Position numbers and translations under genes: made by a program
Notes under the pieces: model-generated
Seen by the model: the letters and a program-made list of their open reading frames with translations, nothing else
What the model was told of the DNA's origin: nothing
The model's database searches: none
NCBI GenBank assembly: GCA_902493145.1
Contig: CABUOA010000006.1
Location: 1 to 64,000 of the forward strand
Reading direction: 5' to 3'
Source of the DNA: an uncultured Collinsella sp.
GTDB lineage: Bacteria; Actinomycetota; Coriobacteriia; Coriobacteriales; Coriobacteriaceae
Length of the DNA stretch: 64,000 bases
Shown: positions 40,822 through 49,712 of the stretch, in pieces
Position numbering within the stretch: position 1 is the stretch's first letter
Layout of the letters: each line of letters begins with the position of its first letter

Positions 40822-42396
40822 TTACAGCTCGTACAGCGTGGTGAACTTGTCCTGCAGGTAGCTGCAGTAGTAGCGGGCATCGAACGCCATGCCGCATGCG
40901 CCCTTGATGAGCTCCGGCGCGTCCTTGGCGCGGCCCCACTGCCAAATGTGCTCGCCCAGCCACGCGCGGACGGGTGCCAAGTCGCCGCTCGCACAGGCGC
41001 CGTTGAGGTCGACACCGTCGCGGCACATGGCCGGCACAAACATGGCGTCGTAGGCGCTGCCCAACGCATACGTGGGGAAGTAGCCAAACGATCCGCCGCT
41101 CCAGTGCGTATCCTGCAGACAGCCGCGCGTGTCGTCGGGAACGGGAATGCCCAGGTACTCGTCCATTAAGCGGTTCCAAAGCGCAGGGATGTCCTTGGCC
41201 GTGGCCTCGCCGGCAAACAGCATGCGCTCGATCTGGTAGCGCACCATAATATGCAGCGGGTAGGTGAGCTCGTCCGCCTCGGTGCGGATCAGCGACGGCT
41301 GCGCAATGTTCACGGCGCGGTAGAGCGTGTCCTCGTCCACGTTGCCGTAGACTTCGGGCGCGTGACGGCGCAGCACTTCGAGCAGCGGTCCCATAAAGGC
41401 GCGGCTGCGGCCAACGGTGTTCTCAAAGAAGCGGCTCTGGCTCTCGTGGATGCCCATGGAGGTGCCACCCTCAAGACAGGTGCGCGCATAGGCAGGATTG
41501 ACACCCAGCTCGTACATGGCGTGCCCCGCCTCGTGGATGATGCTGTAGACGTTGGAGATACAGTCGTCCTCGTAGATGTGCGTGGCGATGCGCGCGTCGC
41601 CCACCGAGAAGCCCTCGCTAAACGGGTGCTCGGTAAAGGCAAGCGTGGTGTCGTCCAGGTTCAGGCCGACAAGCTTCATCAGGTCGAAGCTCATGGCACG
41701 CTGGGCGGCCTCGGGCACGCGGGCGTGCAAAAAGTCGGCAGCCGGCTGCTGGCCGCGCTCGCCGATGGCGTGCACGAGCGGCACGACCGTGGCCTTGACC
41801 TCATCGCAAAACGCATCGAAGCTCTTGACGGAAAGGCCGCGCTCGTACTGGTCGAGCCAAACGTCGTATGGGTCGCGCTTGGGGTCCATGAGCTCGGCCT
41901 GATGCTTAAGTTGGGCGACGATTCTATCCACATAGGGCTCAAAGCTTGCCCAGTCGTTGGCTGCCTTGGCCTTGTGCCACACGGCGTCCGCCTCGCAGGT
42001 GAGCCTGGTCCAGGCCTCGGCTTCTTCGGTGGGGATGGCACTGGCCTCACGTTGATCGCGGCCGAGCACACGAATCTCGTCGAGCAGCTGCGGATCGTCG
42101 ATCTTGCCGCCCGCGACGGTCTCTCGTGCCAGCGAGCGCACAAGTTCGATAGACTTTTTGCTGGTCAGCAGCTTGTGATGCTCGCCAGCAAGGGTGCCCA
42201 TAGCATCGGCGCGGGCCGCGGCGCCGTTGGCGGGAGCAATGGTCGCGCCGTCAAACTCGGCAATCTTGAGCAGGTACTCGCGAGTCCACAGCTTGCCCTC
42301 GAGCTTACGGAATTTTTTGACAGCCTTATCGACCTTCATGCCTTTGGGCGTCTTATCCGCTGCGGGCTTGGCCATCTTATCCTTGTTCTTTCCCAT
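40822..42396 (-). CDS. Carboxypeptidase M32 (Taq family)
   Basis: 524 residues. The zinc motif HExxH is in YSIIHEAGHAMYELG and the second family motif is GIHESQSRFFEN. Helical throughout, no signal peptide, so it is cytosolic. It removes C-terminal residues from peptides using a metal ion. ATG 42396 follows AAGGATATGGT. The first 20 residues are Lys/Pro-rich and unusual; translation from the later ATG at codon 8 is possible. Single gene, divergent from the T-box/pheS unit. Confidence 0.92.
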   Translation of the reverse strand: MGKNKDKMAKPAADKTPKGMKVDKAVKKFRKLEGKLWTREYLLKIAEFDGATIAPANGAAARADAMGTLAGEHHKLLTSKKSIELVRSLARETVAGGKIDDPQLLDEIRVLGRDQREASAIPTEEAEAWTRLTCEADAVWHKAKAANDWASFEPYVDRIVAQLKHQAELMDPKRDPYDVWLDQYERGLSVKSFDAFCDEVKATVVPLVHAIGERGQQPAADFLHARVPEAAQRAMSFDLMKLVGLNLDDTTLAFTEHPFSEGFSVGDARIATHIYEDDCISNVYSIIHEAGHAMYELGVNPAYARTCLEGGTSMGIHESQSRFFENTVGRSRAFMGPLLEVLRRHAPEVYGNVDEDTLYRAVNIAQPSLIRTEADELTYPLHIMVRYQIERMLFAGEATAKDIPALWNRLMDEYLGIPVPDDTRGCLQDTHWSGGSFGYFPTYALGSAYDAMFVPAMCRDGVDLNGACASGDLAPVRAWLGEHIWQWGRAKDAPELIKGACGMAFDARYYCSYLQDKFTTLYEL

Positions 42397-42539
42397 ACCA
42401 TATCCTTGATCTCGCAGGTCGCCCGTCGCACGCGGCGGCGCGGCCAGTTTGCACAGCTACCTGCCTTGTACCCAGTGCGAACAAAACGGAACGCGGCGAT
42501 ATGCTCGCAGAATGTGTTATCCTATAGCCCAATGCGTTG

Positions 42540-42815
42540 ACGGAGAGGGTTTTGCCCGCCGCGTCGCCGGCAAGAGAGGGAAGGTCATGGGCTGCAAGCC
42601 TTCCTGCGGTGGCAAGGGCCAAGCGTTCACTCCCGAGCAGCGACCTCAACGGGCGCGCGGCTAGCGGCGGCGAAGCCCCAGTAGGGAAGCCGTGAGCCTC
42701 GCGATAAGGGGTGCAGAGTGGGCACGGCGGGCCAGACATCCGCTGGGTCAAACAAGGTGGTACCGCGGAATTCAACCGTCCTTGGGCAATGCACATGCCC
42801 GAGGACGGTTTTTTG
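42540..42815 (+). ncRNA. T-box leader (phenylalanine) with terminator
   Basis: The T-box sequence AAGGTGGTACCGCGG is at 42754-42768. It is followed by the terminator AACCGTCCT ... AGGACGGTT with TTTTTT (42774-42814), whose left arm can join the antiterminator. Stem I features upstream include AGAGAGGG and the distal loop GGGCTGCAAGCC. A TTC triplet followed by A at 42626-42628 is the best specifier candidate, matching tRNA-Phe and the downstream pheS. Uncharged tRNA-Phe should allow read-through. Confidence 0.9.
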
Positions 42816-42899
42816 TTACCGAACCGGGCCGCGCATCCGCAGCATCGGGCGGCGTCAGCCGTCCCGGAGCGCGGATGCGCGAGAGACGAAAGGGAAGAC

Positions 42900-43976
42900 A
42901 TGAGTCTGATTGATGATCTGGTCAAACTCGAGGAAGAGGCCAAGGAGCTCGTCGCAGGCGCCGACGACGCAGCCAAGCTCGAGGCTGCGCGCGTTGAGCT
43001 GCTCGGCCGCAAGGGCCGCATCACCGGCCTGATGCGCATGATGGGCAAGCTCGCCCCCGAGGATCGTCCCGTGATGGGCAAGCGAGCCAACGAGATGCGC
43101 CAGCTGATTGAGGGCATGCTCGATGAGCGCAACACCGAGATGAAGGCCGCCGCCCTCAAGCGCGCACTGGAGCACGACGCCGTCGACATCACGCTGCCGG
43201 GCATCCGTCCGCAGATCGGCCACCAGCACCTGATCAAGCAGATTATCGAGGAGGCCGAGGACATCTTCTGCGGCATCGGCTACACCGTCGAGTCCGGCCC
43301 CATGGTCGACACCTCCTACTACAACTTCACCGCGCTCAACGCCCCCATGGATCACCCGAGCCGCTCGGCCCGCGATACCTTCTACGTGGTCGACAACAAC
43401 CCCGGCAGCGTCGCGCACCCCGAGGCTCACGCCCACGGCGAGTCCGACGTGCTGCTGCGCACCCAGACCTCGGGCGTGCAGATCCACACCATGGAGTCGC
43501 AGAAGCCGCCCATCTACATGATCTGCCCGGGCACCGTCTACCGTCCCGACACGGCCGATGCCTGCCACCTGCCGCAGTTCAACCAGATCGAGGGCCTGGT
43601 CGTCGACGAGGGCATCACCTTTGGCGATCTGAAGGGCACGCTCGACTACTTTGTTAAGTGCATGTTTGGCGAGGATCGCAAGACGCGTTACCGCCCGCAC
43701 TTCTTCCCCTTCACCGAGCCCAGCTGCGAGGTGGACGTGAGCTGCCACGTGTGCGGCGGCAAGGGCTGCAACTTCTGCAAGCACAGCGGCTGGATCGAGA
43801 TCTTGGGCTGCGGCATGGTCGACCCCAACGTCCTGATCAACTGCGGCATCGACCCCGAGAAGTACACCGGCTTCGCCTTTGGTATTGGCGCCGAGCGCGT
43901 CGCGGCCCTGCGCTACGACCTGCCGGACCTCAGAACGCTCATGACGGGCGATATGCGCTTCTTAAATCAGTTCTAG
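42900..43976 (+). CDS. pheS: Phenylalanine-tRNA ligase alpha subunit
   Basis: 358 residues. N-terminal coiled coil (about 1-85), then the class II motifs: motif 1 around GHQHLIKQIIEEAEDIFCGI, motif 2 PGTVYRPDTADACHLPQFNQ, motif 3 GFAFGIGAERVAALRY. A four-cysteine insert CHVCGGKGCNFCKHSGW, near residue 282, is common in Gram-positive PheS. It forms an alpha2beta2 enzyme with PheT. ATG 42900 follows AAAGGGAAG; the open frame through the leader is false. Regulated by the T-box upstream. Confidence 0.95.
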   Translation: MSLIDDLVKLEEEAKELVAGADDAAKLEAARVELLGRKGRITGLMRMMGKLAPEDRPVMGKRANEMRQLIEGMLDERNTEMKAAALKRALEHDAVDITLPGIRPQIGHQHLIKQIIEEAEDIFCGIGYTVESGPMVDTSYYNFTALNAPMDHPSRSARDTFYVVDNNPGSVAHPEAHAHGESDVLLRTQTSGVQIHTMESQKPPIYMICPGTVYRPDTADACHLPQFNQIEGLVVDEGITFGDLKGTLDYFVKCMFGEDRKTRYRPHFFPFTEPSCEVDVSCHVCGGKGCNFCKHSGWIEILGCGMVDPNVLINCGIDPEKYTGFAFGIGAERVAALRYDLPDLRTLMTGDMRFLNQF

Positions 43977-43990
43977 GCCCGGCGGCTTTC

Positions 43991-44075
43991 CCAAGCACCG
44001 CACCTTGCCTTTCAATCGTCGGTTGCGTACCTAAGTACGCGGCCCTCCTCTTTCAAGGCAATCTGCGGCACTTGG
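43991..44075 (+). repeat. Palindromic element between pheS and pheT
   Basis: CCAAGCACCGCACCTTGCCTT and its mismatched complement AAGGCAATCTGCGGCACTTGG enclose an inner perfect palindrome GCGTAC-CTAA-GTACGC (44025-44040). With no T run after it, it probably affects mRNA processing or stability and not termination. Confidence 0.55.
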
Positions 44076-44137
44076 AAAACCCGTCTCCGTTGCAGTTTTT
44101 TGGCTCAAAGCCGCATTTATGAAAGGAGACCAGTTAG

Positions 44138-46591
44138 ATGCGCGTTTCTTACGACTGGCTCAAGACCATGATCGATATTCCGGAGGATCCCAAGACCCTT
44201 TCGGACGAATATATCCGTACCGGCACTGAGGTCGAGGCGATTGACACCGTGGGAGAATCCTTCGACCACGTGGTGACCGCCAAGGTGCTCACCAAGACCC
44301 CGCACCCCGATAGCGACCATATGTATGTGTGTTCGGTCGACGTGGGTGACAAGAACCTCGACGCCGACGGCAATCCCGCTCCGCTGCAGATCGTCTGCGG
44401 CGCGCAGAACTTCGAGGCCGGCGACCACATCGTCACGGCCATGATCGGCGCAGTTCTGCCCGGCGACGTCAAGATCAAGAAGAGCAAGCTTCGCGGCGTC
44501 GTGTCCATGGGCATGAACTGCTCCGCACGCGAGCTCGGCCTGGGCGGCGACCACTCTGGCATTATGATCCTGCCCGAGGATACGCCCTGCGGCATGCCGT
44601 TTGCCGAGTATGTGGGCTCGAGTGATACTGTGCTCGACTGCGAGATCACGCCCAACCGCCCCGACTGCCTGTCCATGATCGGCATGGCCCGCGAGACCGG
44701 CGCCATTTTCGATCGCGATTTCCACGTTGAGCTGCCCGCCATCAAGGCGGAGACTGGCCGCGCGACCGACGACGAGCTTTCCGTCGAGATTGCCGACGAG
44801 GGCCTGTGCGACCGCTATGTCGCCCGCATCGTGCGCAACGTGAAGGTCGGCCCGTCGCCCGACTGGATGGTCAAGCGCCTTAACGCCCTGGGCGTGCGTC
44901 CGCACAACAACATCGTCGACATCACCAACTACGTGATGATGCTCACCGGTCAGCCGCTGCACGCCTTTGACCTGGACACCTTTGCCGAGCGCGATGGCCA
45001 CCGTCGCGTGGTGGTTCGCGCCGCCCAGCAGGATGAGAAATTCACGACGCTCGATGGCGAAGAGCGCGTGCTCGACGCCGGCATGGGCCTTATCACCGAC
45101 GGCGAGCGCCCCGTGGCGTTGGCCGGCGTTATGGGCGGCATGGATTCCGAGATCGAGGACGACACCGTCGACGTGATGGTCGAGAGCGCTTGCTTCAACG
45201 CCGGTCGCACCTCGCACACCAGCCGCGATCTGTCGCTGATCTCCGACGCCTCCATTCGCTTTGAGCGCCAGGTTGACGAGACTGGCTGCGTGGATGTCGC
45301 CAACGTTACCTGCGCGCTCATCGAGGAGATCGCCGGCGGCGAGGTTGCTCCCGGCTATGTCGATGTTTTCCCCGCGCCCAAGACCATCGACAGCATCAAG
45401 CTGCGCCTGGCCCGCGTGCATGCCATCTGCGGTGCCGACATCGAGCCCGATTTTATCGAGCGTTCGCTTACCCGTCTGGGCTGCACCGTCGAGCGCGACG
45501 GCGAGGACTTTATGGTTACCCCGCCGAGCTTCCGTCCCGACCTGCCGCGCGAGATTGACCTGATCGAGGAGGTCCTGCGCCTATGGGGCATGGGCCGTGT
45601 GACGGCGACCATCCCGGCTGCCAAGAACCACATCGGCGGCCTGACCCGCGAGCAGAAGCTCACCCGCAAGGTCGGCGAGATCCTGCGCGCCTGCGGCCTC
45701 AACGAGACCACGACCTTTGGCTTTGCCGCCCCGGGCGACCTGGAGAAGATCGGCATGTCCACCGAAGGCCGCGGCTGCCCCGTGGTGCTCATGAACCCGC
45801 TGGTGGCCGAGCAGACCGAGATGCGTCGTTCGCTGCTGCCGGGCCTGCTGCAGTCCGTGGCCTACAACGAGGCGCACGGTACGCCCAACGTGCACCTGTA
45901 CGAGGTCGGCAGCCTGTTCCACGGTCGCGAGAACGCCAGCCTGCCCAAGGAGACCAAGTCCGTCGCGGGTGTGCTCTCGGGCCAGTGGAGCGAGCAGTCT
46001 TGGAACATGAAGTACCGTAAACTGCGTTTCTTCTTTGGCAAGGGTATCGTCGAGGAGCTGCTCGCCCAGCTGCGCATCGAGAAGGTTCGCTTCCGTCCCG
46101 TCGAGGGCGAGGGCTATGCCTTTTTGCAGCCGGGTCGTGCGGCCGAGGTTCTGTCCGGCGGCACCGTGCTGGGTTGGGTCGGCGAGATCCACCCCGAGGC
46201 GCGCGAGGCCTGCGGCATCGACGAGGTTGTCGTTGCCTTTGAGCTTGACCTGGACAAGCTGATCAAGGGCGCCCGCAACCAGGAGAACTACCGCGAGTTC
46301 TCGCAGTACCCGGCCGTTGAGCACGACCTTGCCATTGTGGTCGACAATGCCGTGACCTGCGAGGATCTTGAGCGCCGTATTACCAGCGCCGGCGGCAAGC
46401 TGCTCGAGGGCGTGCGTCTGTTCGACGTCTATCGCGATCCGGTCCGCATCGGCAAGGGCAAAAAGTCCATGGCCTTTGCGCTTACGTATCGCTCCGATGA
46501 CCACACGCTCACCAGCGAAGAGGTCGAGAAGGCGCACCAGAAGATCGTCACCAAGGTGTGCAAGGGCGTAAACGGCGAGGTCCGCTCGTAA
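44138..46591 (+). CDS. pheT: Phenylalanine-tRNA ligase beta subunit
   Basis: 817 residues, full length. N-terminal tRNA-binding domain (about 40-150: VVTAKVLTKTPHPDSDHMYV), the B3/B4 editing domain (about 215-385), the B5 domain (about 400-475), the catalytic-like core (RSLLPGLLQSVAYNEAH), and the ferredoxin-fold anticodon-binding end (LFDVYRDPVRIGKGKKSMAF). ATG 44138 follows AAAGGAGA. It is cotranscribed with pheS across a 161-base gap that contains the palindrome at 43991. Confidence 0.95.
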   Translation: MRVSYDWLKTMIDIPEDPKTLSDEYIRTGTEVEAIDTVGESFDHVVTAKVLTKTPHPDSDHMYVCSVDVGDKNLDADGNPAPLQIVCGAQNFEAGDHIVTAMIGAVLPGDVKIKKSKLRGVVSMGMNCSARELGLGGDHSGIMILPEDTPCGMPFAEYVGSSDTVLDCEITPNRPDCLSMIGMARETGAIFDRDFHVELPAIKAETGRATDDELSVEIADEGLCDRYVARIVRNVKVGPSPDWMVKRLNALGVRPHNNIVDITNYVMMLTGQPLHAFDLDTFAERDGHRRVVVRAAQQDEKFTTLDGEERVLDAGMGLITDGERPVALAGVMGGMDSEIEDDTVDVMVESACFNAGRTSHTSRDLSLISDASIRFERQVDETGCVDVANVTCALIEEIAGGEVAPGYVDVFPAPKTIDSIKLRLARVHAICGADIEPDFIERSLTRLGCTVERDGEDFMVTPPSFRPDLPREIDLIEEVLRLWGMGRVTATIPAAKNHIGGLTREQKLTRKVGEILRACGLNETTTFGFAAPGDLEKIGMSTEGRGCPVVLMNPLVAEQTEMRRSLLPGLLQSVAYNEAHGTPNVHLYEVGSLFHGRENASLPKETKSVAGVLSGQWSEQSWNMKYRKLRFFFGKGIVEELLAQLRIEKVRFRPVEGEGYAFLQPGRAAEVLSGGTVLGWVGEIHPEAREACGIDEVVVAFELDLDKLIKGARNQENYREFSQYPAVEHDLAIVVDNAVTCEDLERRITSAGGKLLEGVRLFDVYRDPVRIGKGKKSMAFALTYRSDDHTLTSEEVEKAHQKIVTKVCKGVNGEVRS

Positions 46592-46603
46592 TCTTTGCCG
46601 TTC

Positions 46604-46698
46604 GGAACCCGCCCCCTGCGGGGTTTTCACGGCAACGTCCTCGCCGCTTCGCGGCTGCGGGATGTTGCCTTAGAAAACCCCTTTCGGGGGCGGGTTCC
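46604..46698 (+). repeat. Structured roughly 95-base hairpin after pheT
   Basis: Nested pairing: GGAACCCGCCCCC with GGGGGCGGGTTCC, GGGGTTTTC with GAAAACCCC, GGCAAC with GTTGCC, and a tip GCCGC-TTC-GCGGC. The same architecture with compensatory changes stands after the Ca2+ ATPase gene at 56649-56743. It probably acts as terminator or 3' stabiliser; no long T run follows. Confidence 0.7.
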
Positions 46699-46852
46699 TG
46701 CGTTAACCTTGTTGCGAGCGGACCGCACCTTCTTCCGGGTGACCGGAAAGTTGGGAGTGCATGGGCCTTTATTGGACGGTGCGTGGACCTGGGTTAATAA
46801 CGTACGTATTGCAAGGGCGTGCTGCGTTGTGGGCGGTGCGCCTTTTTGTTAG

Positions 46853-46892
46853 TATGCTGAGTCGGTGTTACGGATTGTTGGAAACGTAACAC
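46853..46892 (+). promoter_or_regulatory. -10 box and NikR-like operator of the cbiM operon
   Basis: TATGCT (46853-46858) is followed by GTGTTAC (46865-46871) and GTAACAC (46886-46892), an exact inverted repeat with 14 bases between, across the expected transcription start. This form resembles predicted NikR sites of the GTGTTAC-N14-GTAACAC type, which would make the cargo nickel. From memory, not checked. Confidence 0.55.
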
Positions 46893-46916
46893 GCAACGTT
46901 CTGATTGAGAGGGCTC

Positions 46917-48002
46917 ATGCATATTCCCGATAACTATCTGTCCCCGCAGACCGATGCCGTCATGGCGGTGGCGATGGTGCCCGTTTGGGTCCATTGCATC
47001 AAAAAGGTACGCGCCACGCTCGATCGCGAGCATATGGCGTTCCTGGGCATCTGTGCCGCATTTTCCTTCTTGCTCATGATGTTCAACGTGCCGCTCCCCG
47101 GTGGCACCACTGGTCACGCCGTTGGTGGCGCGCTCATCGCACTGCTGCTGGGTCCCGAGGCCGCTGCCATCGCGGTTTCGGTCGCGCTGGCGCTGCAGGC
47201 GCTGCTGTTTGGCGACGGCGGCGTTCTGTCCTTTGGCGCAAACTGCTTTAACATGGCCTTTGTGCTGCCGTTTACCGCTGCTATCGTGTTCCGTGCGCTC
47301 AACAGCCGTCTGCACGACAAGAGCTGGGGCACCTCGGTTTCTGCCATCGTGAGCGGTTGGGTCGGCCTGTGTCTGGCGGCCCTGTGCGCGGCGATCGAGT
47401 TCGGTATTCAGCCGATGCTCTTCACCAACGCTTCGGGCGCTCCACTGTACTGCCCCTTCCCGCTGTCCGTTGCCATTCCGGCCATGATGATTCCGCATAT
47501 GTTGGTTGCTGGCGTGGTCGAGGGCGTGGCGACGACCGCCATCTACGGTTTCATTAAGAAGACGGCGCCGAGCGTTATCGTCGGGCCCGAGGCCGTCGAT
47601 GGCCAGTTTGCTGCCGAGGGCGCTGCCGCCAAGAAGACCTCGCTGGTCCCCACGCTCATCCTGGTCGCCGTGCTTGTCGTGGCCACGCCGCTGGGCCTGT
47701 TGGCCACAGGTGACGCATGGGGCGAGTGGGACGCCGAGGGCGCCGCGACCGCCGTCCAGGAGGCTGGTGACGACAGTCTGCAGGCTTCGGTCGGTCTCGA
47801 CACTCCGACCTTTGCCGATGCCCTGCCCACGGGCGATTATCTGCAGGCCTATTCCGAGGAGCAGGGCCTTGGCTTTGCCGGCCAGGCCGCGATGTATATT
47901 CTTTCGGGCGTGATTGGCGTGGCGGTGCTCACCATCGCATTCCGCCTGGTCTCGCTGACGGTCAAGGAAAGCGGTGCTCATGGCAATAGCCGAGCTGCCT
48001 AG
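46917..48002 (+). CDS. cbiM: ECF-type nickel/cobalt transporter, CbiM/NikM with fused PDGLE domain
   Basis: 361 residues. It begins MHIPDNYLSP; the N-terminal Met-His is the metal-binding hallmark of CbiM/NikM and fixes the start at ATG 46917. Six membrane segments follow, with PGGTTGHAVGGALIALLLGP and GGVLSFGANCFNMAFVLPF. From about 245 a PDGLE/CbiN-like part is fused (TPLGLLATGDAWGEW ... QAAMYILSGVIGVAVLTIA). It is the substrate-binding S component, working with CbiQ and CbiO. Nickel is favoured by the operator upstream. Confidence 0.9.
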   Translation: MHIPDNYLSPQTDAVMAVAMVPVWVHCIKKVRATLDREHMAFLGICAAFSFLLMMFNVPLPGGTTGHAVGGALIALLLGPEAAAIAVSVALALQALLFGDGGVLSFGANCFNMAFVLPFTAAIVFRALNSRLHDKSWGTSVSAIVSGWVGLCLAALCAAIEFGIQPMLFTNASGAPLYCPFPLSVAIPAMMIPHMLVAGVVEGVATTAIYGFIKKTAPSVIVGPEAVDGQFAAEGAAAKKTSLVPTLILVAVLVVATPLGLLATGDAWGEWDAEGAATAVQEAGDDSLQASVGLDTPTFADALPTGDYLQAYSEEQGLGFAGQAAMYILSGVIGVAVLTIAFRLVSLTVKESGAHGNSRAA

Positions 48003-48816
48003 TTGGCTTGCGGCCGAGGAGCGATACGAGCCCGCGGGGGCTCGGCATCGTGTAATGCAAAAGAATGTCCTGCACCTGGCGAGCCTGCTTGAGCGGGTTC
48101 GCCTGGGTGGAGGCGCGAACAAGGGCGGGTCGATGGTCGACCGCGCCCTTTCTTGCGTTTCGGCTCCGGTGCGCCTGTTAGGGATGTTCGTTTGCGTCCT
48201 GTGCGTGTGTCTGACGCAAAGCCCGCTGTACCTGATGTTGATGGCGGCGATCGCGTTGGTGCTGGTCGCGGTGCGCCCCGTACGCGGGCTGCGCGCTACC
48301 TTTGTGCCGGCGTTGGCTGCCGCGGGGTTTGCCGTGGTTCTGGCGCTGCCTGCCCTGCTGCTGGGTGCTTCTGCCTCGGGCGCCATGCTCAAGATTGCAC
48401 TCAAGACGTTCATTAACGTGTCGCTGGTGCTGGGTGTTTCGTGGACGCTCACCTGGAGCCGCATGTCGGCGGCGCTTAAGATGCTGCACCTGCCCGACGA
48501 GGTCATCTTTACTTTCGATATGGCGCTCAAGCATATCGAGGTGCTGGGACGCACAGCGCACGATCTGTGCGAATCGGTCATGCTGCGCAGCGTCGGTTCC
48601 GCGCCTGCGGGTTTTTCGCGCACCGACTCGCTGGCGGGTATCATGGGCATGACGTTTATCAAGGCGATGGAGTGCAGCCGCGCGATGGACGAGGCTATGC
48701 TTTGCCGCGGCTTTGCCGGCGTGTACCCGGCGCCTGCACGCGCCGGGTTTGGCTGGCGCGATGCGGTCTATGCGGCCGGCGTGGTTCTGCTCGCCGTGTT
48801 GTGCGCGGTGCTGTAG
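47980..48816 (+). CDS. cbiQ: ECF transporter transmembrane component CbiQ/NikQ
   Basis: 278 residues with about five membrane segments and the coupling-helix motifs ALKMLHLPDEVIFTFDMALK and AMDEAMLCRGFAG. It links CbiM to the ATPase. ATG 47980 overlaps cbiM by 23 bases; GTG 47974 in frame is closer to AAGGAAAG and equally possible. Confidence 0.88.
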   Translation: MAIAELPSWLAAEERYEPAGARHRVMQKNVLHLASLLERVRLGGGANKGGSMVDRALSCVSAPVRLLGMFVCVLCVCLTQSPLYLMLMAAIALVLVAVRPVRGLRATFVPALAAAGFAVVLALPALLLGASASGAMLKIALKTFINVSLVLGVSWTLTWSRMSAALKMLHLPDEVIFTFDMALKHIEVLGRTAHDLCESVMLRSVGSAPAGFSRTDSLAGIMGMTFIKAMECSRAMDEAMLCRGFAGVYPAPARAGFGWRDAVYAAGVVLLAVLCAVL

Positions 48817-48838
48817 GCGCTGCTGGTTCCGGCTGGGG

Positions 48839-49633
48839 ATGCAACTAGGGAAGGGCGACGTTTTGACGATCGATATGAATAGTGCGGCGGGCACGAACGG
48901 TGCGGGCGGCGCCGAGGCCACGCCGCTCATCGAGCTGCGCGACGTGGTGTTCTCCTATGCGGGCCATACGGTTGTCGATGGTGTGTCGCTGCAGGTCGAT
49001 CGTGGTGAACTCGTTGCCCTGCTCGGTCCCAACGGCTGCGGTAAGACGACGATTATGCGCCTTATTAACGGCCTTGAACTCGCGGACGCAGGGGCATACC
49101 TGTTTGACGGGCACGCGATCGACGCGGCGTTTCTAAAGGATTCCGCGGCCGCTCAGCGTTTTCATCAGCGCGTAGGTTTTGTGTTTCAAAATGCCGACGC
49201 CCAGCTGTTCTGCGCTACGGTGGGCGAGGAAGTTGCTTTTGGTCCCGCGCAGATGGGGCTGCCGGCAGACGAGCTCGAGCGCCGCGTGCGCGATGCCATG
49301 GAGCTGTTCCAGGTTGCCGATCTGGTCGATGCCTCGCCCTATCAGCTTTCGGGCGGGCAAAAGAAGCGCGTGGCGCTGGCTGCCGTCGTGTCGATGAACC
49401 CCGATATCCTGGTGCTCGACGAGCCTACCAACGGACTTGACGAGGACTCGTGCGACATCGTGGTCAACTTTCTACTGGCCTATGTTGCTGCCGGTAAGAC
49501 GGTCTTGATGAGCACGCACCATCAGGATTTGGTACGACGCCTGGGTGCCCGCGCCATCTATATCGATCGATATCACCATGTGGTCGAGGCGCCGGTGTCT
49601 TCGTATGGAACCGAGAGCGGCGCTGCGGAATAG
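48839..49633 (+). CDS. cbiO: ECF transporter ATPase CbiO/NikO
   Basis: About 264 residues. Walker A LLGPNGCGKTTIMRL, Q-loop FVFQNADAQLFCATV, signature QLSGGQKKRVALA, Walker B ILVLDEPTNGLDE and His in STHHQDL are all intact. The start is uncertain: ATG 48839 is used, but TTG 48863 has the better ribosome site (GGGAAGGG), and ATG 48875 is also possible; the ABC domain begins well after all three. Cytoplasmic, as a dimer. Confidence 0.9.
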   Translation: MQLGKGDVLTIDMNSAAGTNGAGGAEATPLIELRDVVFSYAGHTVVDGVSLQVDRGELVALLGPNGCGKTTIMRLINGLELADAGAYLFDGHAIDAAFLKDSAAAQRFHQRVGFVFQNADAQLFCATVGEEVAFGPAQMGLPADELERRVRDAMELFQVADLVDASPYQLSGGQKKRVALAAVVSMNPDILVLDEPTNGLDEDSCDIVVNFLLAYVAAGKTVLMSTHHQDLVRRLGARAIYIDRYHHVVEAPVSSYGTESGAAE

Positions 49634-49712
49634 TTGCTGCGTAGAGCGTGCGTAGCGGCCCGCGCGGCTTTGCCGTGATGGTATAGTTATCCAGGTTTTT
49701 ATGGGGGTGGCT

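Noticed and set aside
46699..46916. Cobalamin riboswitch before cbiM
   Set aside because: No B12-box-like sequence; the only clear signal is the GTGTTAC/GTAACAC palindrome.
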